From VRUE01 sp963812335 (lineage in GTDB: Bacteria; Actinomycetota; Thermoleophilia; Solirubrobacterales; 70-9), in the NCBI GenBank assembly GCA_963812335.1, contig CAWEUU010000006.1, forward strand, positions 62,001 to 126,000: a stretch of 64,000 bases of DNA, read 5' to 3'. The notes beneath the pieces were generated by a model. That model had not been told where the DNA came from. It saw only the letters and a list, made by a program, of their open reading frames with translations, and did not search any database. This document shows positions 14,749-25,708 of the stretch, piece after piece. The translations under genes were made by a program, and so were the position numbers. Each line of letters opens with the position of its first letter. The stretch's first letter is position 1.

Positions 14749-16548
14749 GTGGCCGAACCGGAGATTGGCTCGACGCTCGCCGGATACCGGCTCGACGCGC
14801 TGATCGCGCGCGGCGGGATGGGGGTCGTCTACCGGGCGACCCAGCTCGCCCTCGACCGCCCAGTGGCACTGAAGGTGATCGCACGCCAGTACGCCGGCAG
14901 CGCCTCCTTCCGGCGCCGCTTCATCCGCGAGTCCCAGCTCGCTGCGCAGCTCGATCACCCGAACGTCGTGCCGATTTACGACGCGCGCGAGGAGGGCGGT
15001 GAGCTGCTGGTTGCGATGCGGCTGGTCAAGGGCGGCGACCTGCGCCAGCGGATCGACCGCGACGGCCCGCTGCCGACCGCCGAGGCGATCGAGCTGCTCG
15101 GCCAGGTCGCGGGCGCGCTCGACGCAGCCCACACCGCCGGGATCGTCCACCGCGACGTCAAGCCGCACAACATCCTGCTCGAGGGCGAGCGCGCCTACCT
15201 CAGCGACTTCGGCCTCGCCAAGGCGCTGGGGGAGAGCGGCGCGGCAAGCGGCGCCTCGGTCGTCGGCACCGCCCACTACATGTCGCCGGAGCAGTGGCGT
15301 GCCGACCGCGTCGGCCCGGCCGCCGACGTCTACTCGCTCGGTTGCGTGCTCTACGAGGCGCTGACCGGGATCGCGCCCTTCGCCCGCCGGGAAGGCGACG
15401 CCGAGCCGGAGATGCCGCGCGGCCTCGACGCGGCGATCGAGCGCGCCGTCGCCCCCGACCCGGCCGACCGCTACGAGAGCGCTGGCGAGCTGATCGCCGC
15501 CGCCCGCGAGCGCCAGGGCGCCACGCCCGCGGCGACGGCGGTCCTGTCCCGAACCGGAGACCTACCCACCGCACGTGCCTCTAGTTCAGTACCCATGTGG
15601 GCCGCCAACTTGAGGCACGTCCCGCGGCGGTGGGGGGTGGCGGGCGTGGTGCTGACCGCGCTTGCGGTGGCGGGCTTCCTGCTTCTTCGCGGCGGCGGGC
15701 CGTCGGTTTCCGACCCGGTCGAGGTCGGGCGGCCGCCGCTGCGCCTCGCCGTCGGCGGGGGATCGGTCTGGGTCAGCAGCGCTCCCGATGGGACCCTGAC
15801 CGCGATCAACCCGCGCTCGCGGCAGATCGCCGGCAGGCCGCTGCGCCTGGGCAGGGGGATTTCGGGCGTCGCCTACGGTGCCGGCTCGGTCTGGGTCTCC
15901 GATCCACGCCACGGCGAGGTGCTGCGCCTGCGCCCGCCCGAGATTCGCGTCAGCGAGCGGATCGACGTCGGCGGCCGGCCCGGGGCGATCGTCTTCGGTG
16001 GCGGCCGGGTCTGGGTCGCCGACGACGGGGGCTCCGGCGTCACCGCGATCAACCCGCAGGGCGGCCGTGTCTTCAAGCGCGGCATCGAGCCCCATGTCGC
16101 CCCGCTGCGACTCGCCTACGGCGCCGGAGCGGTCTGGACCAGCAGCGCCTCAACCGGGGTCGTGCGCCGCATCGACCCGTCCACGGCCACGGCCGGGCCG
16201 CCGATCGCCGTCGGCGGCGGCCCGGCGGGGATCACCGTCGGCGGGGGCCTCGTCTGGGTCGCGAACAGCCGCTCCGATCGCGTCACCAGGGTCGACCCCG
16301 CGACCCGCACCCTCTTCGGACTGCCGATAGAGGCGGGCGAGCGCCCCGGCGGCATCGATGCCGGCACCGACACGGTCTGGGTCGCCGACTCAGCCGACGA
16401 CACGGTCGAGCGGCTCGACATCGGCGACGGCGAGGCGCGGGGCGACCCGATCGGCGTCGGCCCCGATCCCGGCGCCGTCGCCGTCGGCGCGCAGGCGGTC
16501 TGGGTCGCCAACAACGGCAACGGCACGGTCACCCGGATCAATCCCTGA
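14749..16548 (+). CDS. Transmembrane Ser/Thr protein kinase with extracellular propeller
   Basis: 599 residues, PknB/PknD-like. The kinase domain (about 12-265) has the ATP loop ARGGMGVVYRA (20-30), invariant Lys in ALKVIA, HRDVKPHN (134-141), DFGLAK (153-158) and SPEQW. A 48-nt repeat encodes residues about 275-290 (ARASSSVPMWAANLRH) next to the membrane. One helix (about 295-315) follows, then an outer region of repeated YVTN/NHL-like blades, each with a VWV or VWT motif (GSVWVSS, GSVWVSD, GRVWVAD, GAVWTSS, GLVWVAN, DTVWVAD). This fits a receptor kinase sensing an outside ligand. It precedes tkt-tal-pgi and may regulate the FHA protein. Confidence 0.9.
   Translation: MAEPEIGSTLAGYRLDALIARGGMGVVYRATQLALDRPVALKVIARQYAGSASFRRRFIRESQLAAQLDHPNVVPIYDAREEGGELLVAMRLVKGGDLRQRIDRDGPLPTAEAIELLGQVAGALDAAHTAGIVHRDVKPHNILLEGERAYLSDFGLAKALGESGAASGASVVGTAHYMSPEQWRADRVGPAADVYSLGCVLYEALTGIAPFARREGDAEPEMPRGLDAAIERAVAPDPADRYESAGELIAAARERQGATPAATAVLSRTGDLPTARASSSVPMWAANLRHVPRRWGVAGVVLTALAVAGFLLLRGGGPSVSDPVEVGRPPLRLAVGGGSVWVSSAPDGTLTAINPRSRQIAGRPLRLGRGISGVAYGAGSVWVSDPRHGEVLRLRPPEIRVSERIDVGGRPGAIVFGGGRVWVADDGGSGVTAINPQGGRVFKRGIEPHVAPLRLAYGAGAVWTSSASTGVVRRIDPSTATAGPPIAVGGGPAGITVGGGLVWVANSRSDRVTRVDPATRTLFGLPIEAGERPGGIDAGTDTVWVADSADDTVERLDIGDGEARGDPIGVGPDPGAVAVGAQAVWVANNGNGTVTRINP
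15573..15620 (+). repeat. 48-nt palindromic element inside the kinase gene
   Basis: Ends ACGTGCCTC...GAGGCACGT; the arms extend to 14 nt with one mismatch. It is identical to the copy at 28279-28326 in 40 of 48 positions without gaps. It lies in frame (16 codons) between the kinase domain and the membrane helix and adds no stop codon. Confidence 0.8.
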
Positions 16549-16553
16549 ATCGG

Positions 16554-16559
16554 TAAGGT
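16554..16559 (+). promoter_or_regulatory. Likely -10 box of tkt
   Basis: TAAGGT lies 8 nt before the tkt GTG start, immediately after the kinase stop codon. It suggests that the tkt-tal-pgi operon can be transcribed on its own, without a leader. Confidence 0.35.
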
Positions 16560-16567
16560 CGCCGCCG

Positions 16568-18603
<2,036 letters not shown>

Positions 18604-18607
<4 letters not shown>

Positions 18608-19680
18608 AGCCGACCGCGAAGTTGAACCAACTCGGCCAGAGCCTCTGGCTCGACAACATCACCCGCACGATGCTGGGCGACGGCACGCTCGCCGGCTACA
18701 TCGAGGAGTTGTCGGTCACCGGCCTCACCTCGAACCCGACGATCTTCGACAAGGCGATCTCCGGCGGCGACGCCTACGACGGGCAGATCGCCGCGCTCTC
18801 CGGTGAGCTCGACGACGCCGAGGCGATCTTCTTCCAGCTCGCCCTGGCCGACCTGCGCGACGCGACCGACCTGTTCAAGGGTGTGCACGAGCGCACCGCC
18901 GGGGTCGACGGCTACTGCTCGCTTGAGGTCTCGCCGAAGCTCGCCGACGACACCGAGGCGACGATCGAGCAGGCGGCGAAGCTGCACGGCGAAGCCGGGC
19001 GCGACAACCTCTTCATCAAGATCCCGGGCACCGAGGCGGGCCTGCCGGCGATCGAGCAGACGATCTTCGCCGGGATCCCGGTCAACGTCACGCTGCTCTT
19101 CGACCGCGAGCAATATCTTGCCGCCGCAGACGCCTACCTGAAGGGGATCGAACGTCGGATCGAGGCCGGTCTCGATCCCGACGTCGCCTCGGTCGCCTCG
19201 ATCTTCATGAGCCGCTGGGACGTCGCCGTCGCCGACGAGGTGCCCGACGAGCTGCGCGACCGGCTCGGCCTGGCGATCGGCTTCCGCGCCTACCGCGCCT
19301 ACCGCGAGCTGCTCGACTCCGAGCGCATGCAGCGGCTGATGAACAAGGGCGCCCGGCCGCAGCGGCTGCTCTGGGCCAGCACCGGGACCAAGGACCCCGA
19401 AGCCTCCGACACCCTCTACATCGAGGGCTTCGCCTCGCCCTTCACGGTCAACACGATGCCGGAGCCGACGCTGAAGGCCTTCGCCGACCACGGCGAGGTC
19501 GGTGACTCCGTGCCCGCCGACGGCGGCGACGCGGAGGAGGTGCTGGCGCGGTTCGCCGCTGCGGGGATCGATGTCGGCGCGCTCGCCGCGCGCCTGCAGG
19601 AGGAGGGCAAGGCCGCCTTCGTCGAGTCCTGGGAGGAGCTGCTGAAGTCGATCTCCACGCAGCTCGGAGCGCGGGCGTGA
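18604..19680 (+). CDS. tal: Transaldolase
   Basis: 358 residues, the size of the actinobacterial/cyanobacterial transaldolase group. The Schiff-base lysine is K139 in NLFIKIPGT; TSNPTIF near 42-48 and NVTLLF near 162 are class I aldolase signatures. It transfers dihydroxyacetone units between sedoheptulose 7-phosphate and glyceraldehyde 3-phosphate. It overlaps tkt by 4 nt and pgi by 4 nt, so the three are expected to be co-translated. Confidence 0.95.
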
Positions 19681-21320
19681 GCGAGGCCGCTCCGACCCTG
19701 CGCCGCGGCGAGGCCTGGGCGGCGCTGGAGCGCCACCACGGCCAGATCGGCGAGACCCATCTGCGCGACCTCTTTGCTGCCGACTCCGGGCGCGGCGAGC
19801 GCCTCGTCGCCGATGGGGCCGGCCTGCACCTCGATTTTTCCAAGCACCGGGTCACCGAAGAGACGCTGATGCTGCTCGGCGAGCTGGCCGGCGAGCGCGG
19901 CGTCGAGGAACGCCGCGAAGCGATGTTCGCCGGCGAGCACATCAACGTCTCCGAGGATCGCGCCGTGCTGCACGTGGCCCTGCGCATGCCGCGTGAGCGC
20001 TCGCTCGTCGTCGACGGCGTCGACGTGGTCAAGCAGGTGCACGAGACGCTCGACCGGATGGGGGACTTCGCGGAGCGGGTTCGCTCGGGCGATTGGACCG
20101 GCCACACCGGCAGGCCGATCCGCAACGTCGTCAACGTCGGCATCGGCGGATCTGACCTCGGCCCGGTGATGGCCTACGAGGCGCTGCGCCACTTCAGTCG
20201 TCGCGAGATGACCTTCCGGTTTGTATCCAACGTCGACGGCACCGACTTCGTCGAGTGCACGCGCGACCTCGACCCCGAGGAGACCCTGTTCGTGATCTCC
20301 TCGAAGACCTTCACCACGCTGGAGACGATGACCAACGCGCACAGCGCACGCCAGTGGTCGCTGGCCGGCCTCGGCGGCGACGAGGCGGCGGTCGCCAAGC
20401 ACTTCGTCGCAGTTTCGACCAACGCCGAGGGAGTCGCCGAGTTCGGCATCGACACCGACAACATGTTCGGCTTCTGGGACTGGGTCGGCGGCCGCTACTC
20501 GATGGACTCGGCGATCGGCCTCTCGACCATGCTGGCGATCGGCCCGGCCCGCTTCGCCGAGATGCTCTCCGGCTTCCACGCGATGGACGAGCACTTCCAA
20601 ACCGCCCGCCCGGCCGAAAACCTACCGATGCTGATGGGCCTGCTCTCGGTCTGGTACGGCGACTTCTTCGGTGCCCAGACCTGCGGCGTCTTCCCCTACG
20701 ACCAGTACCTGCACCGCTTCCCCGCCTACCTGCAGCAGTTGACGATGGAGTCCAACGGCAAGCACGTGACGCTCGAGGGCGCCCGGGTCGACTACGACAC
20801 CGGTGCGATCTTCTGGGGCGAGCCCGGGACCAATGGCCAGCACTCCTTCTACCAGTTGATCCACCAGGGCACCCGGCTGATTCCCTGTGACTTCATCGCC
20901 TTCATGCAGAGCAACAACCCGCTCGGTGAGCACCAGGACCTGCTGATCTCGAATGTCTTCGCGCAGAGCCAGGCGCTCGCCTTCGGCAAGACCGCCGAGG
21001 AGGTCCGGGCCGAGGGCACGCCGGAGGATGTCGTCCCGCACCGCGTGATGGAGGGCAACCGCCCCTCGAGCACGATCCTCGCCGAGCGGCTCGACCCGTT
21101 CACGCTCGGCACCCTCGTCGCCCTCTACGAGCACAGCACCTTCACCCAGGGAAGCGTGTGGGGGGTCGACTCCTTCGACCAGTGGGGGGTCGAGCTGGGC
21201 AAGGTCCTCGCCAAGCAGATCGTCCCCGAGCTGCAGGCCGCCGAGGAGCCGGATCTCAAGCACGACAGCTCGACCAACGCGTTGATCCACCGCTACCGCC
21301 AGATGAGGCGGCAGGAGTAG
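19677..21320 (+). CDS. pgi: Glucose-6-phosphate isomerase
   Basis: 547 residues, full length for the classical family. Signature regions include NVGIGGSDLGPVMAYEAL (about 145-162), the SKTFTTLETMTNA phosphate loop near 205, FWDWVGGRYS near 265, and GEPGTNGQHSFYQLIHQG with the catalytic residues near 382-400. It interconverts glucose 6-phosphate and fructose 6-phosphate and so recycles pentose pathway products. GTG start overlaps the tal stop (GTGA). cydA begins 2 nt after the stop. Confidence 0.96.
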   Translation: MSEAAPTLRRGEAWAALERHHGQIGETHLRDLFAADSGRGERLVADGAGLHLDFSKHRVTEETLMLLGELAGERGVEERREAMFAGEHINVSEDRAVLHVALRMPRERSLVVDGVDVVKQVHETLDRMGDFAERVRSGDWTGHTGRPIRNVVNVGIGGSDLGPVMAYEALRHFSRREMTFRFVSNVDGTDFVECTRDLDPEETLFVISSKTFTTLETMTNAHSARQWSLAGLGGDEAAVAKHFVAVSTNAEGVAEFGIDTDNMFGFWDWVGGRYSMDSAIGLSTMLAIGPARFAEMLSGFHAMDEHFQTARPAENLPMLMGLLSVWYGDFFGAQTCGVFPYDQYLHRFPAYLQQLTMESNGKHVTLEGARVDYDTGAIFWGEPGTNGQHSFYQLIHQGTRLIPCDFIAFMQSNNPLGEHQDLLISNVFAQSQALAFGKTAEEVRAEGTPEDVVPHRVMEGNRPSSTILAERLDPFTLGTLVALYEHSTFTQGSVWGVDSFDQWGVELGKVLAKQIVPELQAAEEPDLKHDSSTNALIHRYRQMRRQE

Positions 21321-21322
21321 CC

Positions 21323-22714
21323 GTGCCCGGGTTCGACCTGCTTCCCCTCGCCGCGTCGGAGTCGAATCTGCTCGCCGCCCGCGAGCTGATGGCCTTCACG
21401 CTGGCTTTCCACATCGTCCTGGCCAGCATCGGGGTTGCCTTCCCGGCCATCGTCCTGACCGCCAACTACATCGGGCTCAAACGCGAAGACCCCGACGCGA
21501 TGCGGCTGGCGCGGCGCTGGTCGAAGGTCGCCGCGGTCACCTTCGCGACCGGCGCCGTCACCGGGACCGTGCTCAGCTTCGAGTTCGGCCTGCTCTGGCC
21601 GCAGTTCATGGAGCGCTTCGGCGACGCCTTCGGGATCGCCTTCGCGATCGAGGGGCTGTTCTTCTTCACCGAGGCGATCTTCCTGGCGATCTACATCTAC
21701 GGCTGGAAGCGGCTCAGCGGCTGGGCGCACTTCTGGTCGGGGGTGCCGATGCTCGTCGCCGGGATCGGCGGCGCCTTCTCGGTGGTCACCGCCAACGCCT
21801 GGATGAACCAGCCGCAGGGCTTCACGCTCGATGCCGCCGGCAAGGTCGTCGACACGGCGCCGTTGCAGGTCCTCTTCAACCCGGCCTGGCACTACGAGGT
21901 GCCGCACATGATCCTCGCCGCCTACATGGTCGCCGGCTTCCTCTTCGCCTCGGTCTACGCCGTCGGGATGCTCAAGGGGCGGCGCGACCGCCACCACCGG
22001 CTCGGGCTGCTGATTCCGCTGACGATCGCCTGCATCGCGACGCCGGCGCAGATCTTCTTCGGCGATGTCGCCGCCCGCGAAGTCGCCGACCACCAGCCGG
22101 CCAAGTTCGCCGCCTTCGAGTGCATCCAGGAGACCGGCCCGAACCAGACCGAGTACCTGGGCGGGATCTGCACCGACGAAGGCGTCAAGGGGGCGATCGG
22201 GATCCCCGGCCTCGACTCGCTGCTGGTCGGCTTCAGCACCGACACCGTCGTTACCGGGCTGGAGGACATCGCGCCCGACGAACGGCCCCCCGCCAACACC
22301 CTGCTGCACCTCTCCTTCGACGCGATGGTCGGCATCGGCTTCGCCCTGCTGGCGCTGGCGGCCTGGTTCGCCTTCGCCTGGTGGCGCTGGCGCGAGCTGC
22401 CGCGCACGCCCTGGTTCCTGCGCGCAGTCGCGGCCTCGGGTGCGGCCGCGATCGTCGCGCTGTGGTGCGGCTGGATCGTCACCGAGGTCGGCCGCCAGCC
22501 CTGGATCGTGCAGGGCCTCATGCGCACCGAGGAAGCGGTCACCGAGGCGGAGGGGATCTGGTTCGCCTTCGCCGGCGTGCTGCTGCTCTACACGGGCCTG
22601 GGCGCGGCGGCGATCCTCGTCATCCGCGGCATGAGCCGGCGCTGGCGCGAGCAGGGCGAAAGCGGCGAGTCCGAAACCCCCTACGGACCGTCGGCAGGGG
22701 GAAGCGCGGGATGA
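21323..22714 (+). CDS. cydA: Cytochrome bd-type quinol oxidase subunit I (short Q-loop)
   Basis: 463 residues with about nine membrane helices. A candidate haem ligand His lies in LAFHIVLASIG near residue 33, another in PHMILAAYMV near 196, and GRQPWIVQG near 392 is a CydA signature. The Q-loop is short, as in the cyanide-insensitive (CIO) group. It reduces O2 with quinol electrons without pumping protons. GTG 21323 has GGCAGGAG upstream inside the end of pgi. The stop overlaps the cydB start by 4 nt. No cydDC maturation genes are seen here. Confidence 0.9.
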   Translation: MPGFDLLPLAASESNLLAARELMAFTLAFHIVLASIGVAFPAIVLTANYIGLKREDPDAMRLARRWSKVAAVTFATGAVTGTVLSFEFGLLWPQFMERFGDAFGIAFAIEGLFFFTEAIFLAIYIYGWKRLSGWAHFWSGVPMLVAGIGGAFSVVTANAWMNQPQGFTLDAAGKVVDTAPLQVLFNPAWHYEVPHMILAAYMVAGFLFASVYAVGMLKGRRDRHHRLGLLIPLTIACIATPAQIFFGDVAAREVADHQPAKFAAFECIQETGPNQTEYLGGICTDEGVKGAIGIPGLDSLLVGFSTDTVVTGLEDIAPDERPPANTLLHLSFDAMVGIGFALLALAAWFAFAWWRWRELPRTPWFLRAVAASGAAAIVALWCGWIVTEVGRQPWIVQGLMRTEEAVTEAEGIWFAFAGVLLLYTGLGAAAILVIRGMSRRWREQGESGESETPYGPSAGGSAG

Positions 22715-23718
22715 GCAAGGCCGATGCCTGCGCGGCGATTCTCTGGATCGGGGCGACGATGTACGCGATCTTCGGCGGCGCCGACTTCGGCGGTGGCCTC
22801 TGGGACCTGATCGCCGGCGGGGACGAGCGCGGCAAAAGGCCGCGGGCGCGGATCCAGCGCTCGCTGACGCCGGTCTGGGAGGCCAACCACGTCTGGCTGA
22901 TCTTCATCCTCGTCGTCCTCTGGACCGCCTTCCCGGAGGCGTTCGCGGCGATCATGTCGACGCTCTACGTGCCGCTGACGCTGGCGGCGCTGGGGATCGT
23001 CCTGCGCGGCGCAGGCTTCGCCTTCCGCAAGTCGGTCGAGTCGCTGCCCGCGCAGCGGGCGCTCGGCGCCTCCTTCGCGGTCTCCTCGGTGATGACGCCG
23101 TTCTTCATGGGCGCCGTGGTCGGCGCGGTCGCCTCCGGCAACGTGCCCGCCGAGGGCAATGGTGCCGCCTTCTCGAGCTGGCTCGAGCCGCTGCCGCTGC
23201 TGACCGGGGCGATGTTCGTCGCCAGCGGCGCCTACCTGGCGGCGATCTTCCTGATCGCCGACTCGCGCCGCTACAACGATCGCGATATGGAGGAGTACTT
23301 TGCCCGCCGCGCCCTCTGGGCCGCCGGCGCCGCCGGGGCCTTTGCGATGGCCGGGATCGTCGCTCTGCACTCCGACGCCCGCTACATCTTCGACCGCCTC
23401 CTCGCCGAGGGCCTGCCGCTTGTCGGCCTCTCGATGGCCTGCGGCCTCGGCGTCTCGATCATGTTGCTGCGCGGCCGCCGCCGCGGCCTGCGCGCGCTGG
23501 CGATCGTCGCCGTCTCCGCGGTGATCTGGGGCTGGGGCGTCGCTCAGTTCCCCTACCTGCTGCCGACCTCGCTCGACATCGCGACCGCCTCGGCGCCCGG
23601 CCCGACGCTGCTCTCGGTCCTGATCGTCTTCGGCGTCGCCGCGATCACGATCCTGCCCGCCCTCGCTCTTCTCTACAGCCTCTCCCAGCGCGACATGGTC
23701 GGCGAGTCGGGCGAGTAG
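22711..23718 (+). CDS. cydB: Cytochrome bd-type quinol oxidase subunit II
   Basis: 335 residues with about eight to nine hydrophobic helices. The N-terminus ILWIGATMYAIFGGADFGGGLWDL (read as separate motifs FGGADFGGG and GLWDL) is typical of CydB, as is PVWEANHVWLIF near residue 53. It pairs with the overlapping cydA to form the oxidase in the inner membrane. The small CydX subunit was not found. The operon appears to extend from tkt through cydB with essentially no gaps. Confidence 0.9.
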   Translation: MSKADACAAILWIGATMYAIFGGADFGGGLWDLIAGGDERGKRPRARIQRSLTPVWEANHVWLIFILVVLWTAFPEAFAAIMSTLYVPLTLAALGIVLRGAGFAFRKSVESLPAQRALGASFAVSSVMTPFFMGAVVGAVASGNVPAEGNGAAFSSWLEPLPLLTGAMFVASGAYLAAIFLIADSRRYNDRDMEEYFARRALWAAGAAGAFAMAGIVALHSDARYIFDRLLAEGLPLVGLSMACGLGVSIMLLRGRRRGLRALAIVAVSAVIWGWGVAQFPYLLPTSLDIATASAPGPTLLSVLIVFGVAAITILPALALLYSLSQRDMVGESGE

Positions 23719-23736
23719 CGCACAGCTTTCACGCTG

Positions 23737-24414
23737 ATGGCCGACTCCGCGATCCGCGCAGTCCTTTTCGATATTGACGGCACGCTGCTGGTCACGGGTG
23801 GCGCCGGGGGTGTCGCCTGGCAACGCGCTTTCGAGCAGCTCTACGGGGTCGAGGCGGACATCGCCGAGCACACCGACGCCGGCATGACCGACCCCGAGAT
23901 CGTCAAGATCGTCTTCAGAGAGGTGATTGGCCGCGAGGGCAGCGCCGAAGAGCGGGCGCAGGCGATCGGTTGCTACCTCAAACACCTGCCCGACGCCGTC
24001 GCCGAGTCCGACGGCTACCGGGTGATGCCGGGGATCGAGCAGCTGCTCCCAGGGCTGATCGAGCGCGGTGTGCTGCTCGGTCTGGTCACCGGCAACGTCG
24101 AGGCCGCCGCCCACGTCAAGCTCGCGCGCGCCCGGCTCAACCGCTTCTTCTCCTGCGGCGGCTACGGCTCCGACTCCCCCGACCGCACCGAGGTGACCGA
24201 AGCCGCCCTCTCCCGCGCCAAGATCGTCTCCGGCGACACGCTCCAGAACAGCTCATGCATCTCCGTCGGCGACACGCCCCGCGACATCACCGCCGGCCAC
24301 GGCGCCGGGATCAGGGTGGTCGGCGTGGCTACCGGCAGCTATTCCGTCGATCAGCTCACGGAAGCTGAGGCCGACTGGGCTATCGCGTCAGTCCAGAACG
24401 GCTTCCCCGGCTAA
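23737..24414 (+). CDS. HAD-family hydrolase, phosphoglycolate phosphatase-like
   Basis: 225 residues. Motif I is DIDGTLL (about 12-18) with the nucleophile Asp, motif II is LVTGN near 115, motif III Lys lies in SRAKIV, and motif IV is VGDTPRDI near 180. The cap is helical and inserted between motifs I and II. Substrates of this group include phosphoglycolate and other small phosphates; none can be assigned. Its stop shares bases with the stop of the convergent cfa gene (CTAA at 24411-24414). Confidence 0.85.
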   Translation: MADSAIRAVLFDIDGTLLVTGGAGGVAWQRAFEQLYGVEADIAEHTDAGMTDPEIVKIVFREVIGREGSAEERAQAIGCYLKHLPDAVAESDGYRVMPGIEQLLPGLIERGVLLGLVTGNVEAAAHVKLARARLNRFFSCGGYGSDSPDRTEVTEAALSRAKIVSGDTLQNSSCISVGDTPRDITAGHGAGIRVVGVATGSYSVDQLTEAEADWAIASVQNGFPG

Positions 24415-25622
24415 GCCAAGCTGCAGCGGGCCTGATAGATCGAGAGGAAGCCGTTCTCGAAGCCGTTGCGCGCGGCGCGCAGGTAGAGCCGCCAGACGCG
24501 GACGCGTTCGGGGCCGGCGAGGCGGATCGCCTCCTCGAGGTTCTCGTCCAGCCGCCGCGCCCAGTGGCGCAGGGTCTCGGCGTAGTCGGCGCCGTGCCCC
24601 GAGACGTCCAGGGTGACGAAGCCGGCCCGTTCGAGCGCCAGCAGCACGCGCGAGAGATGCAGCGGTTCGCCGTCGGGGAAGACGTAGCGCTCCGAGAAGG
24701 CGCCGGCGTCGGGGTCGGTGTGGCGCAGGCGGGCGATGCCGTGGTTGAGCAGCCGGCCGCCCGGCTCCAGTAGCCCGGCCAGGGTGCGCGCGTAGACATC
24801 GATCTGCTCCTCGCCGACGTGCTCGACCATGCCGATCGAGGCGATCGCGTCGAAACGCTCGCCACTCGCGGCCAGGTCGCGGTAGTCCATCACGCGGATC
24901 TCGACCCGGTCGCCGACGCCGGCCTCCTCGGCCCGCTGCCGCGCCTTCTCGGCCTGCGGTGGCGAGAGCGTGATCCCGAGGACGTCGGCCCCGTACTTCG
25001 TCGCCGCGCGCAGCGGGAAGCTGCCCCAGCCGCAGCCGACGTCGAGCACCCGGTCGCCCGCCTGCAGCGCGAGCTTGCGGGCGACCGTGTCGAGCTTCTC
25101 TTCCTGTGCCTGCTCGAGCGTCTCGGCGCCCTCGGCGAAGAAGGCGCAGCTGTAGGTCGTGGACTCGTCGAGAAAGAGGGCGAAGAACTCGTTCGAGACG
25201 TCGTAGTGGTGGCGGACCGCCTTCGCGTCGCGCTCCTTGCTGTGGCGCCGACCGCTGAGCACGAGCTCGGCGGCGGGGCGTTGCGGGGGCCGCTGGATTC
25301 CGGCGGCGCGGATCGCGCCGAGCAGCAGGCGGCGCTTGTCGGCGCCCTCGAGCGTCGGCGGCTGCCAGCTGTCGAGCAGCTCGATCACCGCGTCCATGTC
25401 GTCGACCTCGATGTCGCCGCTGACGTAGGCGCGGCCGAGGCCGAGCTGGCCGGGGGCGCGCAGCGCGTGCGCGGCGGCGCGTGGCGAGCGGATGAAGAAG
25501 GTCGGCCCATCGCCTTCGCTGGCGGGCAGCTTCGTCCCGTCCCAGAACTCGACGCTGAAGGGGCGCTGCGGAATTCGCGCCTCGATCTCGCGGCGCAGCG
25601 GCTCGGTCGTTGCAAATGGCAT
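24411..25622 (-). CDS. cfa: Cyclopropane-fatty-acyl-phospholipid synthase family protein
   Basis: 403 residues. The N-terminal SCP2-like domain contains FWDGTKLP and GLGRAYVSGDIEVDD. The methyltransferase domain has the SAM motif VLDVGCGWGSF (about 190-200), the preceding HYDVSNEFFALFLDESTTYSCAFF region typical of CFA synthases, and IASIGMVEHVG near 260. It methylates unsaturated acyl chains of phospholipids to cyclopropane or methyl-branched forms. It is divergent from an acyl desaturase that could make its substrate; the 86-bp gap carries both promoters. Confidence 0.92.
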   Translation of the reverse strand: MPFATTEPLRREIEARIPQRPFSVEFWDGTKLPASEGDGPTFFIRSPRAAAHALRAPGQLGLGRAYVSGDIEVDDMDAVIELLDSWQPPTLEGADKRRLLLGAIRAAGIQRPPQRPAAELVLSGRRHSKERDAKAVRHHYDVSNEFFALFLDESTTYSCAFFAEGAETLEQAQEEKLDTVARKLALQAGDRVLDVGCGWGSFPLRAATKYGADVLGITLSPPQAEKARQRAEEAGVGDRVEIRVMDYRDLAASGERFDAIASIGMVEHVGEEQIDVYARTLAGLLEPGGRLLNHGIARLRHTDPDAGAFSERYVFPDGEPLHLSRVLLALERAGFVTLDVSGHGADYAETLRHWARRLDENLEEAIRLAGPERVRVWRLYLRAARNGFENGFLSIYQARCSLA

Positions 25623-25631
25623 CGCGGCACC

Positions 25632-25697
25632 TTATATACGTCGCCGAGTGGTCCGCGGACAAACTTTTGCGAATCTGGCGCCGCGGAGGCGTATGAT
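25632..25697. promoter_or_regulatory. Bidirectional promoter between cfa and the desaturase gene
   Basis: Plus strand: TTGCGA (25667-25672), 19 nt, TATGAT (25692-25697), then 11 nt to ATG 25709. Minus strand: TATATA/TATAAG (about 25638-25631) lies 8-10 nt before the cfa ATG. Both transcripts would have almost no leader. Confidence 0.5.
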
Positions 25698-25708
25698 CGG
25701 GTGCATTG

